NCBI GenBank assembly: GCA_964646615.1 | Contig: CAZYEV010000019.1 | Span: forward strand, 1-64,000 | Direction of reading: 5' to 3' | Length of the DNA stretch: 64,000 nucleotides | From: M3007 sp964646615 | Lineage (GTDB): Bacteria; Bacteroidota; Bacteroidia; Chitinophagales; Saprospiraceae | Notes under the pieces: model-generated | What the model saw: the letters and a program-made list of their open reading frames with translations, nothing else | The model's database searches: none | What the model was told of the DNA's origin: nothing | Shown: positions 1 through 8,473 of the stretch, piece by piece | How the letters are laid out: each line of letters starts with the position of its first letter | Numbering within the stretch: position 1 is the first letter of the stretch | Program-made: the position numbers and the translations under genes

Positions 1-143
1 GATGAGTGCAGAGTGTATAAGAACAACTTTAGGGAGGCTATTTTCATCACCTGTACGGGATTACATAATTTTAGGGTAATGGCAAACCCGCCAAAATATC
101 CTGATAATCAATAACTTCAAATCTGCATAATGTCTAATATCCC

Positions 144-2336
144 ATGAAGAAGTACTTTTCACCGTTATTGCTGCTGTTTATCAGCGCATTAACACCCGCC
201 TGGGCGCAGGTTCGAGAAGACTCCATTGAACAGAAGCGCCTCCAGGAAATTGCCGTTCGGGCGCTGAGGCTCGACCTGAGGTATGTGCCGCCGGTGCAGG
301 GCACGTATCTGTTTGACGGCAAGAAGAACGAGGTTATCTCGGTTACGAACACCAATGCGAACATTGCCGAAAAGGTGGCTCGTCAGGTGTTTGCCAAGAT
401 ACCCGGCGTGTTCGTGTACGACATGGACGGCACGGGCAATCAGATCAACATTGCCACGCGCGGGCTGGACCCACACCGGAGCTGGGAATTCAACGTGCGC
501 ACGAACGGCATTTTGACCAACTCAGACCTGTACGGTTACCCGGCCAGCCATTTTACGCTGCCGTTTGAGGCGGTAGAGCGCATTGAGCTGATCCGCGGCA
601 CCAGTGCGCTTCAGTACGGTGCGCAGTTTGGCGGCATGATCAACTACGTCATCAAGCGCCCCGACACCACGCGCGTCTTTTCGGGCGAGAGCTTCAACAG
701 CGTTGGCTCCTTCGGCATGATCAGCACCTACAACGCTGTGGGCGGTCGCAAAGGGCCGTGGGAGTACTACGCCTTTTACAGCCAGCGCAGCTCGAAGGGC
801 TATCGCGACAACAGCGAATCGGCCTTCGATGGCCAGGGCGTCATCCTGCGCTACGAGCCTTCCGCGCGTTTGTCGGTACGGGCAGAGTTCCTGCGCTCCT
901 ATTACCGGTATCGCATTCCCGGGCCGCTGACCGATGCGCAGTTTGCCGAAAACCCGCGCCAGGCCACGCGCTTCCGCAACTATTACAGCCCGGAAATTTT
1001 CTTGCCCTCGCTGACGCTGGAATGGCAGGTAGCCCCGCGCACCCGCCTGATGAGTTCCGTCTCGGGCGTCTATGGCGAGCGACGTAGCGTCATGTTCGAC
1101 CGCCCAGCCACGATAAAGGACACCATCAACCCCAGCACCCTCCAGTTTTCGCCCCGTCAGGTAGATATTGATGGCTTCCATAGCCAGACCGTGGAGCTGC
1201 GCCTGCTGCACGAGTACACCCTGGGACATCAGGCCGGCTCTGTGCTCACTGCCGGCGCGCAGTACATCCACAACGACCTGCGCCGCCGCCAACAGGGACG
1301 CGGCACCACGGGCTTCGATTACGACCTCTCCGTGGATGCCGACGGCTTCCGACGCGACCTGTGGATGCGCACGCGCAACCTCGCCCTGTTCGTCGAAAAC
1401 AAATTCCAGATCACGCGCCGCCTATCGGTAACCCCCGGTGCGCGCGTGGAACTGGGCCAGACGCGCGTCGAAGGCAACGTCGTCTATCTGCCGCCTTCCG
1501 AAGTGGAAAACACCATCGAGCGCAACTTCCCGCTGTTCGGCATCACCTCTTCCTATACCCTGAGCCGAACGCAACACCTCTACGCCGGCTGGTCGCAGGC
1601 CTATCGGCCCGTGCTGCTTAAGGATGTCATACCGGCCAACCCTTACGAACGCACCGACCCGAACATCCGCGACGGCTATGGCTACAACTTGGAACTGGGC
1701 TGGCGCGGGCGCGTCGAAAACCTGCGCTGGGACGTCAGCGCCTTCCAACTGCGCTATGACCGCCGCTTCGGCAACGTTTCGCTCTACAACGAACGCTTAG
1801 ATACCGTCATCCTGTGGCGCATCAACATTGGCAACTCCGTCACGAACGGCTTAGAAATCTTTGTCGAGTACGGAATGCCGGTGGGACAGCACCTCTTTTT
1901 GTCTGTCTTCACCGCCACGGCCTACATGGATGCTAAATACTTAGGCGACTCCGTGCGCGTCAGCGCCACCGAAAACCGCAGCATTGCCGGCAAGCGCGTC
2001 GAGTCGGTACCACAGTGGATCACGCGCAACGGCTTCAATGCGCGCTACAAAACCCTCGCGGCTTCGCTGTTGTACAGCTATACTACTGAGAACTTCGCCG
2101 ACCCGCTCAACACGGTGGTGCCCAACGCCACGGGCGCTGTCGGCTTGGTGCCTGCTTATGGCCTGCTCGACTTCAATTTCTCCTGGCAAATACTGCCCCA
2201 GCTCGGCATGCGCTTCAGCGTGAACAACATTACCGACAAGCAGTATTTCAACAAGCGGCCCACGCTCTATCCCGGCCCGGGCGTATGGCCCGCCGATGGG
2301 CGCACCTATACTTTGATGGCGCACTTAGCCTTCTGA
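144..2336 (+). CDS. TonB-dependent outer-membrane receptor, FecA-like
   Basis: Predicted outer-membrane active transporter of 730 residues, powered by TonB, probably for a ferric chelate. A signal peptide (MKKYFSPLLLLFISALTPAWAQ) occupies about residues 1-22. A plug domain at about 50-175 contains the typical stretches for this family (IPGVFVYDMDG, ATRGLDPHRSWEF, ERIELIRGTSALQYG, GGMINYVIKRP). The remainder is a long beta-barrel with alternating aromatic residues ending in Phe, as expected for outer-membrane barrels. It lacks the N-terminal carboxypeptidase-like domain of SusC proteins, so it belongs with the siderophore or iron-citrate class. No adjacent regulator or ABC importer is seen, so the substrate is inference. 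ATG at 144 directly precedes the signal peptide. A weak -7-like TAATTTTA lies at 66-73. Confidence 0.9.
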   Translation: MKKYFSPLLLLFISALTPAWAQVREDSIEQKRLQEIAVRALRLDLRYVPPVQGTYLFDGKKNEVISVTNTNANIAEKVARQVFAKIPGVFVYDMDGTGNQINIATRGLDPHRSWEFNVRTNGILTNSDLYGYPASHFTLPFEAVERIELIRGTSALQYGAQFGGMINYVIKRPDTTRVFSGESFNSVGSFGMISTYNAVGGRKGPWEYYAFYSQRSSKGYRDNSESAFDGQGVILRYEPSARLSVRAEFLRSYYRYRIPGPLTDAQFAENPRQATRFRNYYSPEIFLPSLTLEWQVAPRTRLMSSVSGVYGERRSVMFDRPATIKDTINPSTLQFSPRQVDIDGFHSQTVELRLLHEYTLGHQAGSVLTAGAQYIHNDLRRRQQGRGTTGFDYDLSVDADGFRRDLWMRTRNLALFVENKFQITRRLSVTPGARVELGQTRVEGNVVYLPPSEVENTIERNFPLFGITSSYTLSRTQHLYAGWSQAYRPVLLKDVIPANPYERTDPNIRDGYGYNLELGWRGRVENLRWDVSAFQLRYDRRFGNVSLYNERLDTVILWRINIGNSVTNGLEIFVEYGMPVGQHLFLSVFTATAYMDAKYLGDSVRVSATENRSIAGKRVESVPQWITRNGFNARYKTLAASLLYSYTTENFADPLNTVVPNATGAVGLVPAYGLLDFNFSWQILPQLGMRFSVNNITDKQYFNKRPTLYPGPGVWPADGRTYTLMAHLAF

Positions 2337-2360
2337 AGCTCTCGCCACGGGTGGGCATTG

Positions 2361-2400
2361 GCAAAGGCCCGGCAGGCTTCGCTACCTGTCGGGCCTTTGC
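2361..2400. terminator. Hairpin between convergent genes
   Basis: A 16-bp inverted repeat (2361-2376 with 2385-2400, one G-T mismatch) around an 8-nt loop lies between the TonB receptor and the convergent lipoprotein gene. No strong T-tract follows on either strand, so it is a probable bidirectional terminator or mRNA 3' stabiliser. Confidence 0.6.
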
Positions 2401-2415
2401 GTTTCGATGACGGGC

Positions 2416-2838
2416 TTAGTGCTTTTCCCGAAAAAACCGCACGGTTTCTGTCTGGTCAAAGTGCTCTGGACGAGCGGAAGCATCGGTGCCGGCAGCAGCG
2501 CAAAAGCGGAAGGACGTATCGCTGGTGCGCTCCAGGATGCCGTAGAGCGTTTTGCCCCGCCAGGGCCCGCCATCGAAGTCGAGCAAGTCAAGGGTAGCGG
2601 GCGTTTGGGAACAGTCGTAGCGGTACGTCAGGCGCACCGTGTCGAACTGGCTGCCAAAGCGCGTAATCCAGAGCATCTGGCCATCGGGCTGAACGGCCCA
2701 AAGGTGGCCCTCTTCGGCCTCCCAGGTGCCCTCAAGAGGCAGGCAAGGAGGGCTGCTGCACGCGAAAAGCGCTAAAGCCATAAAACACGTCGCAAAGGCA
2801 ACCGCTGCGTCAGAGAGTCGTTTCGTCGTCGGGAACAT
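2416..2838 (-). CDS. Small lipoprotein, TIGR03067/lipocalin-like
   Basis: Predicted 140-residue lipoprotein. A hydrophobic leader is followed by a lipobox-like LFAC with Cys27 as the lipidation site. The mature part starts with a short PLEGTWE element. It later carries LDLLDFDGGPWRGKTLYGI and a Cys-containing RPEHF segment. This arrangement resembles the TIGR03067 family of small secreted domains, which have no established activity. That assignment is by motif memory only. The gene converges on the TonB receptor and has a -7-like CACCTTTG about 45 bases upstream of the ATG. Function unknown. Confidence 0.65.
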   Translation of the reverse strand: MFPTTKRLSDAAVAFATCFMALALFACSSPPCLPLEGTWEAEEGHLWAVQPDGQMLWITRFGSQFDTVRLTYRYDCSQTPATLDLLDFDGGPWRGKTLYGILERTSDTSFRFCAAAGTDASARPEHFDQTETVRFFREKH

Positions 2839-2881
2839 GTGATGCTGTTTATCCGGTCATCTCAAAGACGCTATTCCCGCG

Positions 2882-2889
2882 CAAAGGTG
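2882..2889 (-). promoter_or_regulatory. Putative -7 box for the lipoprotein gene
   Basis: Minus-strand CACCTTTG, one mismatch from the Bacteroidota TAnnTTTG consensus, 44 bases upstream of the start at 2838. No clear -33 element. Confidence 0.35.
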
Positions 2890-2968
2890 GCACGGGCGCG
2901 GCGTTTTTTCCCTTCGCGAGCGTGCAAATGCGCCGAAAGGGCAAGGCGTTGGCGCTCCTTGCCCTATT

Positions 2969-3526
2969 CTACCTTCCAGAGCGCAAATGCTGGTTGTGAT
3001 ACCACACGGCGCGTTGCAAATGCCTGTCTCCGCGCAGGTTCACGTGTATCGAACCACCAAAGCAGGCGACATAGGCGCCCAGAAGAAAGACCTGCGGAGG
3101 CCGGAAAAACGCTCCAATGTTTGCTTGCTCCGTTCGGGCGATGTAATCCACAGAAGCAGAACTCCAGGCCAACAGCGACACTACGGCACCACCCAAAAGT
3201 AGATAGCTCAGTTTTTTATCTCGCTGGTATTGCCTGAAACCTTCGGCAACGTCCGGCAGGTTGAGGTTCAGCTCACGCTCGATCTTCGAGCCAAACACTC
3301 CGGTTGGAGTGTAGGTGGGAAACCTGTCGTTTTGAAAGTAGATGGTATAGTAGTACGTACGAGGGTTCCCGATGTTATCAGGAGTAATGCTTCGGCTCCA
3401 TAGGATGTGTTGCCGCTTGCCTAATGCGACGGTGGAGTACTGGGCATGCACCTGTTCGGTGAGCAGAGCCGCTAAGAGCGTAAAGCTATAAAAGCTATAG
3501 ACGAGCGCTGTTTTTCCTGCTTTCAT
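2969..3526 (-). CDS. Hypothetical exported membrane protein
   Basis: Protein of 185 residues that I do not recognise. It has a signal peptide ending near VHAQ, a hydrophilic Tyr-rich segment, then two hydrophobic stretches (around KLSYLLLGGAVVSLLAWSS and PPQVFLLGAYVACFGGSI). It ends with a basic His/Arg-rich tail. I chose ATG 3526; an in-frame TTG lies two codons upstream. It follows the MoxR/DUF58 operon on the same strand but is separated from it by a terminator-like hairpin, so it is probably transcribed separately. It may be a small inner-membrane or periplasmic protein. Confidence 0.6.
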   Translation of the reverse strand: MKAGKTALVYSFYSFTLLAALLTEQVHAQYSTVALGKRQHILWSRSITPDNIGNPRTYYYTIYFQNDRFPTYTPTGVFGSKIERELNLNLPDVAEGFRQYQRDKKLSYLLLGGAVVSLLAWSSASVDYIARTEQANIGAFFRPPQVFLLGAYVACFGGSIHVNLRGDRHLQRAVWYHNQHLRSGR

Positions 3527-3610
3527 AGTCAACGTGTTTGTAGCATGATCGGGTAATTCCCAAAGGATGCGACGGTACCTGTGCCGCTACTGGTTGGTTC
3601 AGGGTCGAGC

Positions 3611-3671
3611 AAAAACAAATCAGCCTGCGCGTAAAGTGAGGAGCAGTGTTTTGGAATGCCTTAACGCAGGC
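3611..3671 (-). terminator. Putative intrinsic terminator after the MoxR operon
   Basis: On the minus strand GCCTGCG (3671-3665) pairs with CGCAGGC (3629-3623), with extra TTAA/TTA pairing inside. It is followed by a T-rich stretch (TGATTTGTTTTTG) and begins at the stop codon of the BatD-like gene. The loop is long (about 26-30 nt), which weakens the call. Confidence 0.45.
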
Positions 3672-4669
3672 TATCTGGAGGCGTCTGCCTGGCAAATGCG
3701 CCGGGCCGTTTGCAGCCACTGCTCATGGTGTTTAGCTTCCGGCTGTGCGTCGGCGAATTTGACCCAATCGGCCTGTTCCAGCAGGCGTTGCACATCGGGG
3801 CGGAGAGGTGCCGGGAAGGGCGTTTTGCCCAGGTGGCGGGCGATTTCTGCGGTGGTTTGCTCCAGGGCCGGGAAGCCGTATTCGTTTTCTAAGAACTCGC
3901 GCACGACCCAGCTCAGGGCGGCGTAGTATTCCCCGACGCGGTGGGGCTGCGTCCAGGGCTGTTCGCGGGCTATGGCGTCCAATTTTTGTTGGGCGATATC
4001 CTTTGCCGAAGGGCGTGGCGGTTCGGGTGGCGCGAGCGGGGGCGGTGTGGGGCGGCGTCGGCGTTTTTGCCACCACCAGACGGCTATGGCCATGGCGGCT
4101 GCTGCAGCGGCGGCTGCGGGCCAGTAGTCGTACCACATCGTCGGTCGGCGGCGGATGTCGCGAATGGGCGCCATGGCGTTCACCTCGGCCGGCACGCGCG
4201 GGGCGGTTACGGTGATTTCGAGCGGGTTGGTCAGCACGGGTTCGCCTACCTGGAGCAGCACGGGCAGCGGGGGCAGCGTCAGGCGCCCCGTGTCGAGCAG
4301 GACGACGGCCATCGTCTGCACCCAGTACTCGCCCGCACGGCGCCAGGGCGAGGGCGGGCGAATGTCGTCGGCAGAGAGCGCCGGCAGCCAGACGGCCACA
4401 TTAACGCGCTGCGGAGCCGCCTGCACGCCCGCTACCTGTATGCGCAGTACCGCCGTATCGCCCGCCTCTACGCTGGCGCGGTCGAAGCTGGCCACCGCGC
4501 GTATCTGCGCCGCCACCGCTAAGGGCATGAGGCTGCTTAACAGTACCAGCACAAATGTGCTGAGCGCTGACGAGGCGCTGCCTTGCCAACCCCTATTCCG
4601 CGGGCTTTGGCCGCCAAGACTTTTTGGCGTTTGCCCCCGCAGTTTCTCGATGCTTGCAGCGCTATCCAT
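3671..4669 (-). CDS. BatD/DUF4381-like membrane protein
   Basis: Third gene of a MoxR-DUF58 operon, 332 residues. After a Ser/Arg-rich N-terminus there is a signal-anchor (about 38-55, ending AVAAQ). A beta-rich extracytoplasmic domain follows (about 56-175: ASFDRASVEAGDTAVLRIQV), then a second membrane segment in an Ala-rich stretch (190-208) flanked by a basic cluster. A proline-rich linker and a helical cytoplasmic domain (YYAALSWVVREFLENEYG) complete it. This layout matches BatD/DUF4381 partners of MoxR ATPases, which are thought to act in folding or assembling membrane or periplasmic complexes. ATG 4669 overlaps the DUF58 stop by 8 nt, implying translational coupling. Another in-frame ATG at 4696 exists. 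Confidence 0.7.
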   Translation of the reverse strand: MDSAASIEKLRGQTPKSLGGQSPRNRGWQGSASSALSTFVLVLLSSLMPLAVAAQIRAVASFDRASVEAGDTAVLRIQVAGVQAAPQRVNVAVWLPALSADDIRPPSPWRRAGEYWVQTMAVVLLDTGRLTLPPLPVLLQVGEPVLTNPLEITVTAPRVPAEVNAMAPIRDIRRRPTMWYDYWPAAAAAAAAMAIAVWWWQKRRRRPTPPPLAPPEPPRPSAKDIAQQKLDAIAREQPWTQPHRVGEYYAALSWVVREFLENEYGFPALEQTTAEIARHLGKTPFPAPLRPDVQRLLEQADWVKFADAQPEAKHHEQWLQTARRICQADASR

Positions 4670-5546
4670 GTGCCACCACCTTTGACCTGCGGGCAAAAAA
4701 CTGGAGCAATTCGCGCACGTAGGGCTGGTCGGTGCACAGGCTCAGAAAGTCGGCACCGGCACGCCGGAAGAGCGACTGGGTGTTGGCCCGGTGCGCCTCG
4801 AAGGTCTGCCGGTATTGGCGGCGCAGCTGGCCGCTGGTGGTGTCCACCCAGATTTGTTCGCCCGTTTCGGCGTCGGCCACGCGCAGCACGCCCACGTCGG
4901 GCAGGTCGCGTTCCAGCACATCCCAGCAGTGGATGCCGATGCAGTCGTGGCGGCGTGCCACGATACGCAGCGCCTCTTCGTAACCCGATGCCAAAAAGTC
5001 GGACAGCACAAAGCACACGCTGCGCTTTTTGAGCACGTTGTGCACGAAGCGCAGCGCCAGCGCCAGGTCGGTGCGGCGTCCTTTGGGCCGGGCCAGCAGG
5101 ATTTCGCGAATGATGCGCAGGATGTGTTGTTTGCCCTTTTTGGGCGGAATAAAGAGCTCGACGCGGTCGGAGAAGAGCATGACGCCCACCTTGTCGTTGT
5201 TGGAGATGGCCGAAAAGGCCAGCACAGCACACAGTTCGGTCAGGTACTCTTCTTTGAACTGGCTGTGGCTGCCAAAGACGGCCGAGCCGCTGACGTCCAC
5301 CAGCAGCATGACGGTGTTTTCGCGTTCTTCTTCAAAGACTTTGACGTAGGGCTCGCCGGCGCGGGCCGTTACGTTCCAGTCAATGTTGCGCACGTCGTCG
5401 CCCGGATAGTAGAGACGCACTTCGCTGAACGACATGCCGCGCCCTTTAAAGGCGCTGTGATAGCCGCCGGTGAACAGGTGGCTGCTCAGGCCGCGCGCTT
5501 TGATTTCGATTTTGCGCACCTTTTTGAGCAGTTCGGCAGAGGTCAT
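4662..5546 (-). CDS. DUF58 domain protein (vWA-like, MoxR partner)
   Basis: DUF58 protein of 294 residues, the usual partner of MoxR ATPases. The signature RLYYPGDDVRNIDWNVTAR lies at about 44-62, followed by a von Willebrand A-type MIDAS motif DVSGS at 84-88. That indicates a metal-binding adhesion-type fold. It has no obvious transmembrane segment and so is probably cytoplasmic. The start overlaps the moxR stop in an ATGA arrangement (5543-5546). Family knowledge suggests a chaperone-like role in maturation of envelope or enzyme complexes; the substrate is not known. Confidence 0.9.
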   Translation of the reverse strand: MTSAELLKKVRKIEIKARGLSSHLFTGGYHSAFKGRGMSFSEVRLYYPGDDVRNIDWNVTARAGEPYVKVFEEERENTVMLLVDVSGSAVFGSHSQFKEEYLTELCAVLAFSAISNNDKVGVMLFSDRVELFIPPKKGKQHILRIIREILLARPKGRRTDLALALRFVHNVLKKRSVCFVLSDFLASGYEEALRIVARRHDCIGIHCWDVLERDLPDVGVLRVADAETGEQIWVDTTSGQLRRQYRQTFEAHRANTQSLFRRAGADFLSLCTDQPYVRELLQFFARRSKVVAHG

Positions 5547-6538
5547 GGGATGGGCACGGTTTGAAGGATGCGTTCGATGATGCCTTCCTGGGCGATGCCT
5601 TCGGCTTCGGCTTCGTAGGTCAGGCCGATACGATGGCGCAGCACGTCGAAACACACGTCGCGCACGTCGTCGGGGGTGGTGAAGCCGCGCCCGCGGATGA
5701 AGGCTAAGGCGCGCGCGGCCTGCGCCAGGGCTAAGCTGGCCCGAGGCGACGCACCGTAGCTGATGAGCGGCGCCATTTGCGGCAGCCCAAAGCGCGCCGG
5801 CTCGCGTGTGGCGAAGATGATGTCCAGGATGTATTGCTCGATTTTTTCGCTCAGCAGCACTTTCTTAACGGCCTCGCGCGCCTTTAGCAGCGCATCGGTG
5901 GACACGACTTTTTTGACCTCCGGCGTCTCGCCATTGAGGTAGCGGCGCACGATGAGGCGCTCGTCGTCCTGCGAGGGATAGCCGATTTTGACTTTCAACA
6001 GAAAGCGATCCACCTGTGCCTCGGGCAGCGGGTAGGTGCCCTCCTGCTCGATGGGGTTTTGGGTGGCCAGCACTAAGAAGGGCTCGGGCAGGCGGAAAGT
6101 GTCGTTGCCGATGGTAACCTGGCGCTCTTGCATGGCCTCGAGCAACGCGCTTTGCACTTTGGCGGGAGCGCGGTTGATTTCGTCGGCCAGCACAAAGTTG
6201 GCGAAGATAGGCCCGCGGCGCACAGCAAATTCGGCTTTGGCCGGGTTGTAGATCATGGTGCCCAGCACGTCGGCAGGTAGCAGGTCGGGCGTGAACTGGA
6301 TGCGGCTGAAATGGGCGTCCACGGCCTGGGCCAGCGTCTTGATGGCCAGCGTTTTGGCCAGCCCGGGCATGCCCTCCAGCAGGATATGCCCCTTAGTGAG
6401 CAGGCCGATGAGCAGGCGTTCGAGCATCTGGTGCTGGCCAACGATAACCTGGCCGGTGGCTTCCCAAAGGCGGTCAATAAAAGCGCGCTCGGCGGCAATG
6501 GCCCGGTTGAGCGCCTCTACGTTGGAGGATGGCTGCAT
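5543..6538 (-). CDS. MoxR-family AAA+ ATPase
   Basis: AAA+ ATPase of 331 residues. Walker A is GMPGLAKT at 56-63, Walker B is the FVLADEINRAP region, and sensor 1 is the ATQNPIEQEGTYPLPEAQ block, all typical of the MoxR/RavA group. The start at 6538 gives the standard family N-terminus. An upstream in-frame extension lacks family similarity and was rejected. It heads an operon with DUF58 and a BatD-like protein and is divergent from the SPFH gene. The role is ATP-driven remodelling or maturation of protein complexes, inferred from the family. Confidence 0.92.
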   Translation of the reverse strand: MQPSSNVEALNRAIAAERAFIDRLWEATGQVIVGQHQMLERLLIGLLTKGHILLEGMPGLAKTLAIKTLAQAVDAHFSRIQFTPDLLPADVLGTMIYNPAKAEFAVRRGPIFANFVLADEINRAPAKVQSALLEAMQERQVTIGNDTFRLPEPFLVLATQNPIEQEGTYPLPEAQVDRFLLKVKIGYPSQDDERLIVRRYLNGETPEVKKVVSTDALLKAREAVKKVLLSEKIEQYILDIIFATREPARFGLPQMAPLISYGASPRASLALAQAARALAFIRGRGFTTPDDVRDVCFDVLRHRIGLTYEAEAEGIAQEGIIERILQTVPIP

Positions 6539-6723
6539 GGCTGTGCGGGTGGTGATGATGTCGTGCAAAGAACAGGAAAATGGGGGGAATGGGCACAAAC
6601 CGTCCGATGAAAAGCAGAAGGGCTGTTCGGAAACGTCTTCTTGCACCCGGCATTCGTCGTTCAAATCGCCCTTTTTGGTCGAAAGACCGGCAGGAGCTAT
6701 TGCCGGTTTTCAAATCAAATAGA

Positions 6724-6731
6724 AATCTTTG
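6724..6731 (+). promoter_or_regulatory. Putative -7 box for the SPFH gene
   Basis: AATCTTTG, one mismatch from TAnnTTTG, 33 bases before the ATG at 6765, in the divergent intergenic region shared with moxR. Confidence 0.3.
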
Positions 6732-6764
6732 CAATATCAAAATAATATCAAAAAGCACTGCATT

Positions 6765-7616
6765 ATGGAAAAGACAATTCGTCCTGCTTCGGGCTGGCCT
6801 ATGCTGGCTCTTTTTGTGGCTTTGCTGTTGGGCGGTATTGGCCTTATTGTGATGAAAGCCATCTGGTTGGGGGCTTTGCTGTTGGCGTTTTCGCTGCTGT
6901 TGATTGCGCCGGGTTTTATTGCCGTGGAGCCGAACAGCAGCCGCGTGCTGACGCTGTTTGGCGCTTACGTGGGTTCGGTAAAGGAGAGCGGCTTTTTTTT
7001 CGTCAACCCTTTTTTCACCCGCAAAAAGGTGTCGCTGCGGGCGGTTACGTTTGATGTGCCGGTCATCAAGGTAAACGACAAGCAGGGCAACCCGATCATG
7101 ATTGGCGCAGTGGTGGTGTATCGGGTGTCCGACACCTACAAGGCGGCCTTTGGCGTGGAAGACTACCACGAGTTTGCCAAGACGCAGAGCGAGTCGGCGG
7201 TGCGCAAACTGGCCGGCATGTACAGCTACGACAACTTAGAAGATGAGGACGCTGTGGTAACGCTGCGCACCAATTCGGATGAGGTCAACCACCAGCTGGC
7301 CCGCGAGATCAGCGACCGGCTGGAGATTGCCGGCATCGAAGTCATTGAGGCGCGCATCAATCACCTGGCGTATGCCACCGAGATAGCGGGCGCCATGCTG
7401 CAGCGCCAGCAGGCATCGGCCATCATTGCCGCGCGCAGCAAGATAGTGGAGGGCGCCGTGGGCATGGTCGAGATGGCGCTGGAGCAGCTGTCGCGAAAGG
7501 ACGTGGTTCACTTAGACGAAGAGCGCAAGGCCGCCATGGTCAGCAACCTCATGGTCGTGCTGTGCAGCGATAAGGCAGCCACCCCCGTGTTGAATGCCGG
7601 CACCCTGCACCACTAA
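6765..7616 (+). CDS. SPFH/Band 7 membrane protein
   Basis: Protein of 283 residues with two closely spaced hydrophobic helices at about 12-52. A Band 7 domain follows, containing the family stretch IAVEPNSSRVLTLFGAYVGS. A helical, Ala/Glu-rich region comes next (AYATEIAGAMLQRQQASAI). SPFH proteins form membrane-attached oligomeric rings that organise microdomains or guard proteases. ATG 6765 starts just before the first helix. Downstream lie a small ribbon-helix-helix protein and a DUF1648 protein on the same strand, so this is a likely three-gene operon. A long hairpin sits between the first two. Partner and exact role unknown. Confidence 0.9.
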   Translation: MEKTIRPASGWPMLALFVALLLGGIGLIVMKAIWLGALLLAFSLLLIAPGFIAVEPNSSRVLTLFGAYVGSVKESGFFFVNPFFTRKKVSLRAVTFDVPVIKVNDKQGNPIMIGAVVVYRVSDTYKAAFGVEDYHEFAKTQSESAVRKLAGMYSYDNLEDEDAVVTLRTNSDEVNHQLAREISDRLEIAGIEVIEARINHLAYATEIAGAMLQRQQASAIIAARSKIVEGAVGMVEMALEQLSRKDVVHLDEERKAAMVSNLMVVLCSDKAATPVLNAGTLHH

Positions 7617-7634
7617 CCCGATTGCCGCTTTCGG

Positions 7635-7692
7635 AGGCCGCAGGGCAAGGGCTGTGAAAATCCCAGAAAGACAGCTACTTACCCTGCGGCCT
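7635..7692 (+). other. Long hairpin between the SPFH and RHH genes
   Basis: An extended inverted repeat: 7635-7655 pairs with 7671-7692 around a 15-nt loop. The outer 11 bp are perfect (AGGCCGCAGGG with its complement) and the inner part has two mismatches and a bulge. It lies 18 bases after the SPFH stop and ends 22 bases before the next start. No T-tract follows. It could be an mRNA processing or stability element, a weak terminator tuning expression, or a protein-binding palindrome. Confidence 0.75.
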
Positions 7693-7714
7693 ATCGCTTA
7701 AACCAGCATCTGTT

Positions 7715-7927
7715 ATGGCAAACAAAAAGAGCTTCGTGCTGCGCATAGATGAGGAGACCTACGAGGCTTTGGAAAAATGGGCTGCCGACGAGTTTCGCAG
7801 TGTCAATGGGCAGCTGGAGTGGATCATCGCCCGCGCCCTGCGCGAGGCCGGCCGTTTGCCGGAAAAACGTCAGGCGCCGCGGCCGCCCCAGGAGCCGCCG
7901 CCCCCGGAAACGCCTGTTCAATCTTAA
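7715..7927 (+). CDS. Small ribbon-helix-helix (Arc-like) protein with Pro-rich tail
   Basis: Protein of 70 residues. The first about 45 residues (KKSFVLRIDEETYEALEKWA, then VNGQLEWIIARALREAG) match the short strand plus two helices of Arc/MetJ ribbon-helix-helix DNA-binding proteins. The tail is a Pro/Arg-rich segment (PRPPQEPPPPETP). It sits between the SPFH gene and a DUF1648 gene. Small RHH proteins next to SPFH genes recur in bacteria, by my recollection. A toxin partner typical of RHH antitoxins is not seen, so regulation of the SPFH operon or a structural role are both possible. Confidence 0.8.
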   Translation: MANKKSFVLRIDEETYEALEKWAADEFRSVNGQLEWIIARALREAGRLPEKRQAPRPPQEPPPPETPVQS

Positions 7928-7942
7928 CTACCGGTTCTCGAT

Positions 7943-8473
7943 ATGGGTGTACCTAAACAGAAGCCTTCACAACCCAAAATAGCGCTTGAACTGACGCTGG
8001 CCGACAGGCTTTTAGAAGCGCTGGCCGCCTTATTTGTCCTCCTGCTGGGGGTTGTACCGCTGGTGTACTATGGCGACCTGCCCGACCGCCTTCCACAACA
8101 CTACAACGCCGCCGGCGAGGTGGACATCTATGGCCCTAAGTACCTGCTGCTCATCCTGACCGGCGTAGGCGTACTCCTATACGGGCTGATGACCTGGGTG
8201 GGCCGTCATCCGCACTGGTTCAACTACCCGGTAGTCATCACGCCAGAGAATGCCGAACGCCAGTACCGCATAGCCACCCGGCTGATGCGCGTGCTCAAGT
8301 TGGCGGTGGTGGTGTTGTTTTTCTATATCGCTTACAACACCATACGCATCGGGATGGGCAGGGCAGAGGGCCTTTCGCCAGTGCTGCTATGGGTTATGCT
8401 GGGCAGCAATGGTGTCATTTTGCTGTGGTATTTCGCGCAGGCGTTTCGTCACCAGAAGCCCTCAAGCGGGTAG
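7943..8473 (+). CDS. DUF1648 integral membrane protein
   Basis: Predicted membrane protein of 176 residues with about four helices. The DUF1648 signature DLPDRLPQHYNAAGEVDIYG lies in the first extracytoplasmic loop at about 48-67. It starts 15 bases after the RHH stop and is probably cotranscribed with the SPFH gene. DUF1648 also occurs in SdpI-type immunity proteins and in regulators of membrane stress, but the function of this small version is unknown. Its 3' end overlaps the convergent acetyltransferase by 12 bases. Confidence 0.8.
   Translation: MGVPKQKPSQPKIALELTLADRLLEALAALFVLLLGVVPLVYYGDLPDRLPQHYNAAGEVDIYGPKYLLLILTGVGVLLYGLMTWVGRHPHWFNYPVVITPENAERQYRIATRLMRVLKLAVVVLFFYIAYNTIRIGMGRAEGLSPVLLWVMLGSNGVILLWYFAQAFRHQKPSSG

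Noticed and set aside
522..1292. Long minus-strand frame inside the TonB receptor gene
   Set aside because: Antisense shadow typical of GC-rich coding DNA; the plus-strand receptor is unambiguous.
7715..7927. Toxin-antitoxin system based on the small RHH protein
   Set aside because: No RelE/HicA/PIN-type toxin adjacent; neighbours are SPFH and DUF1648 membrane proteins.
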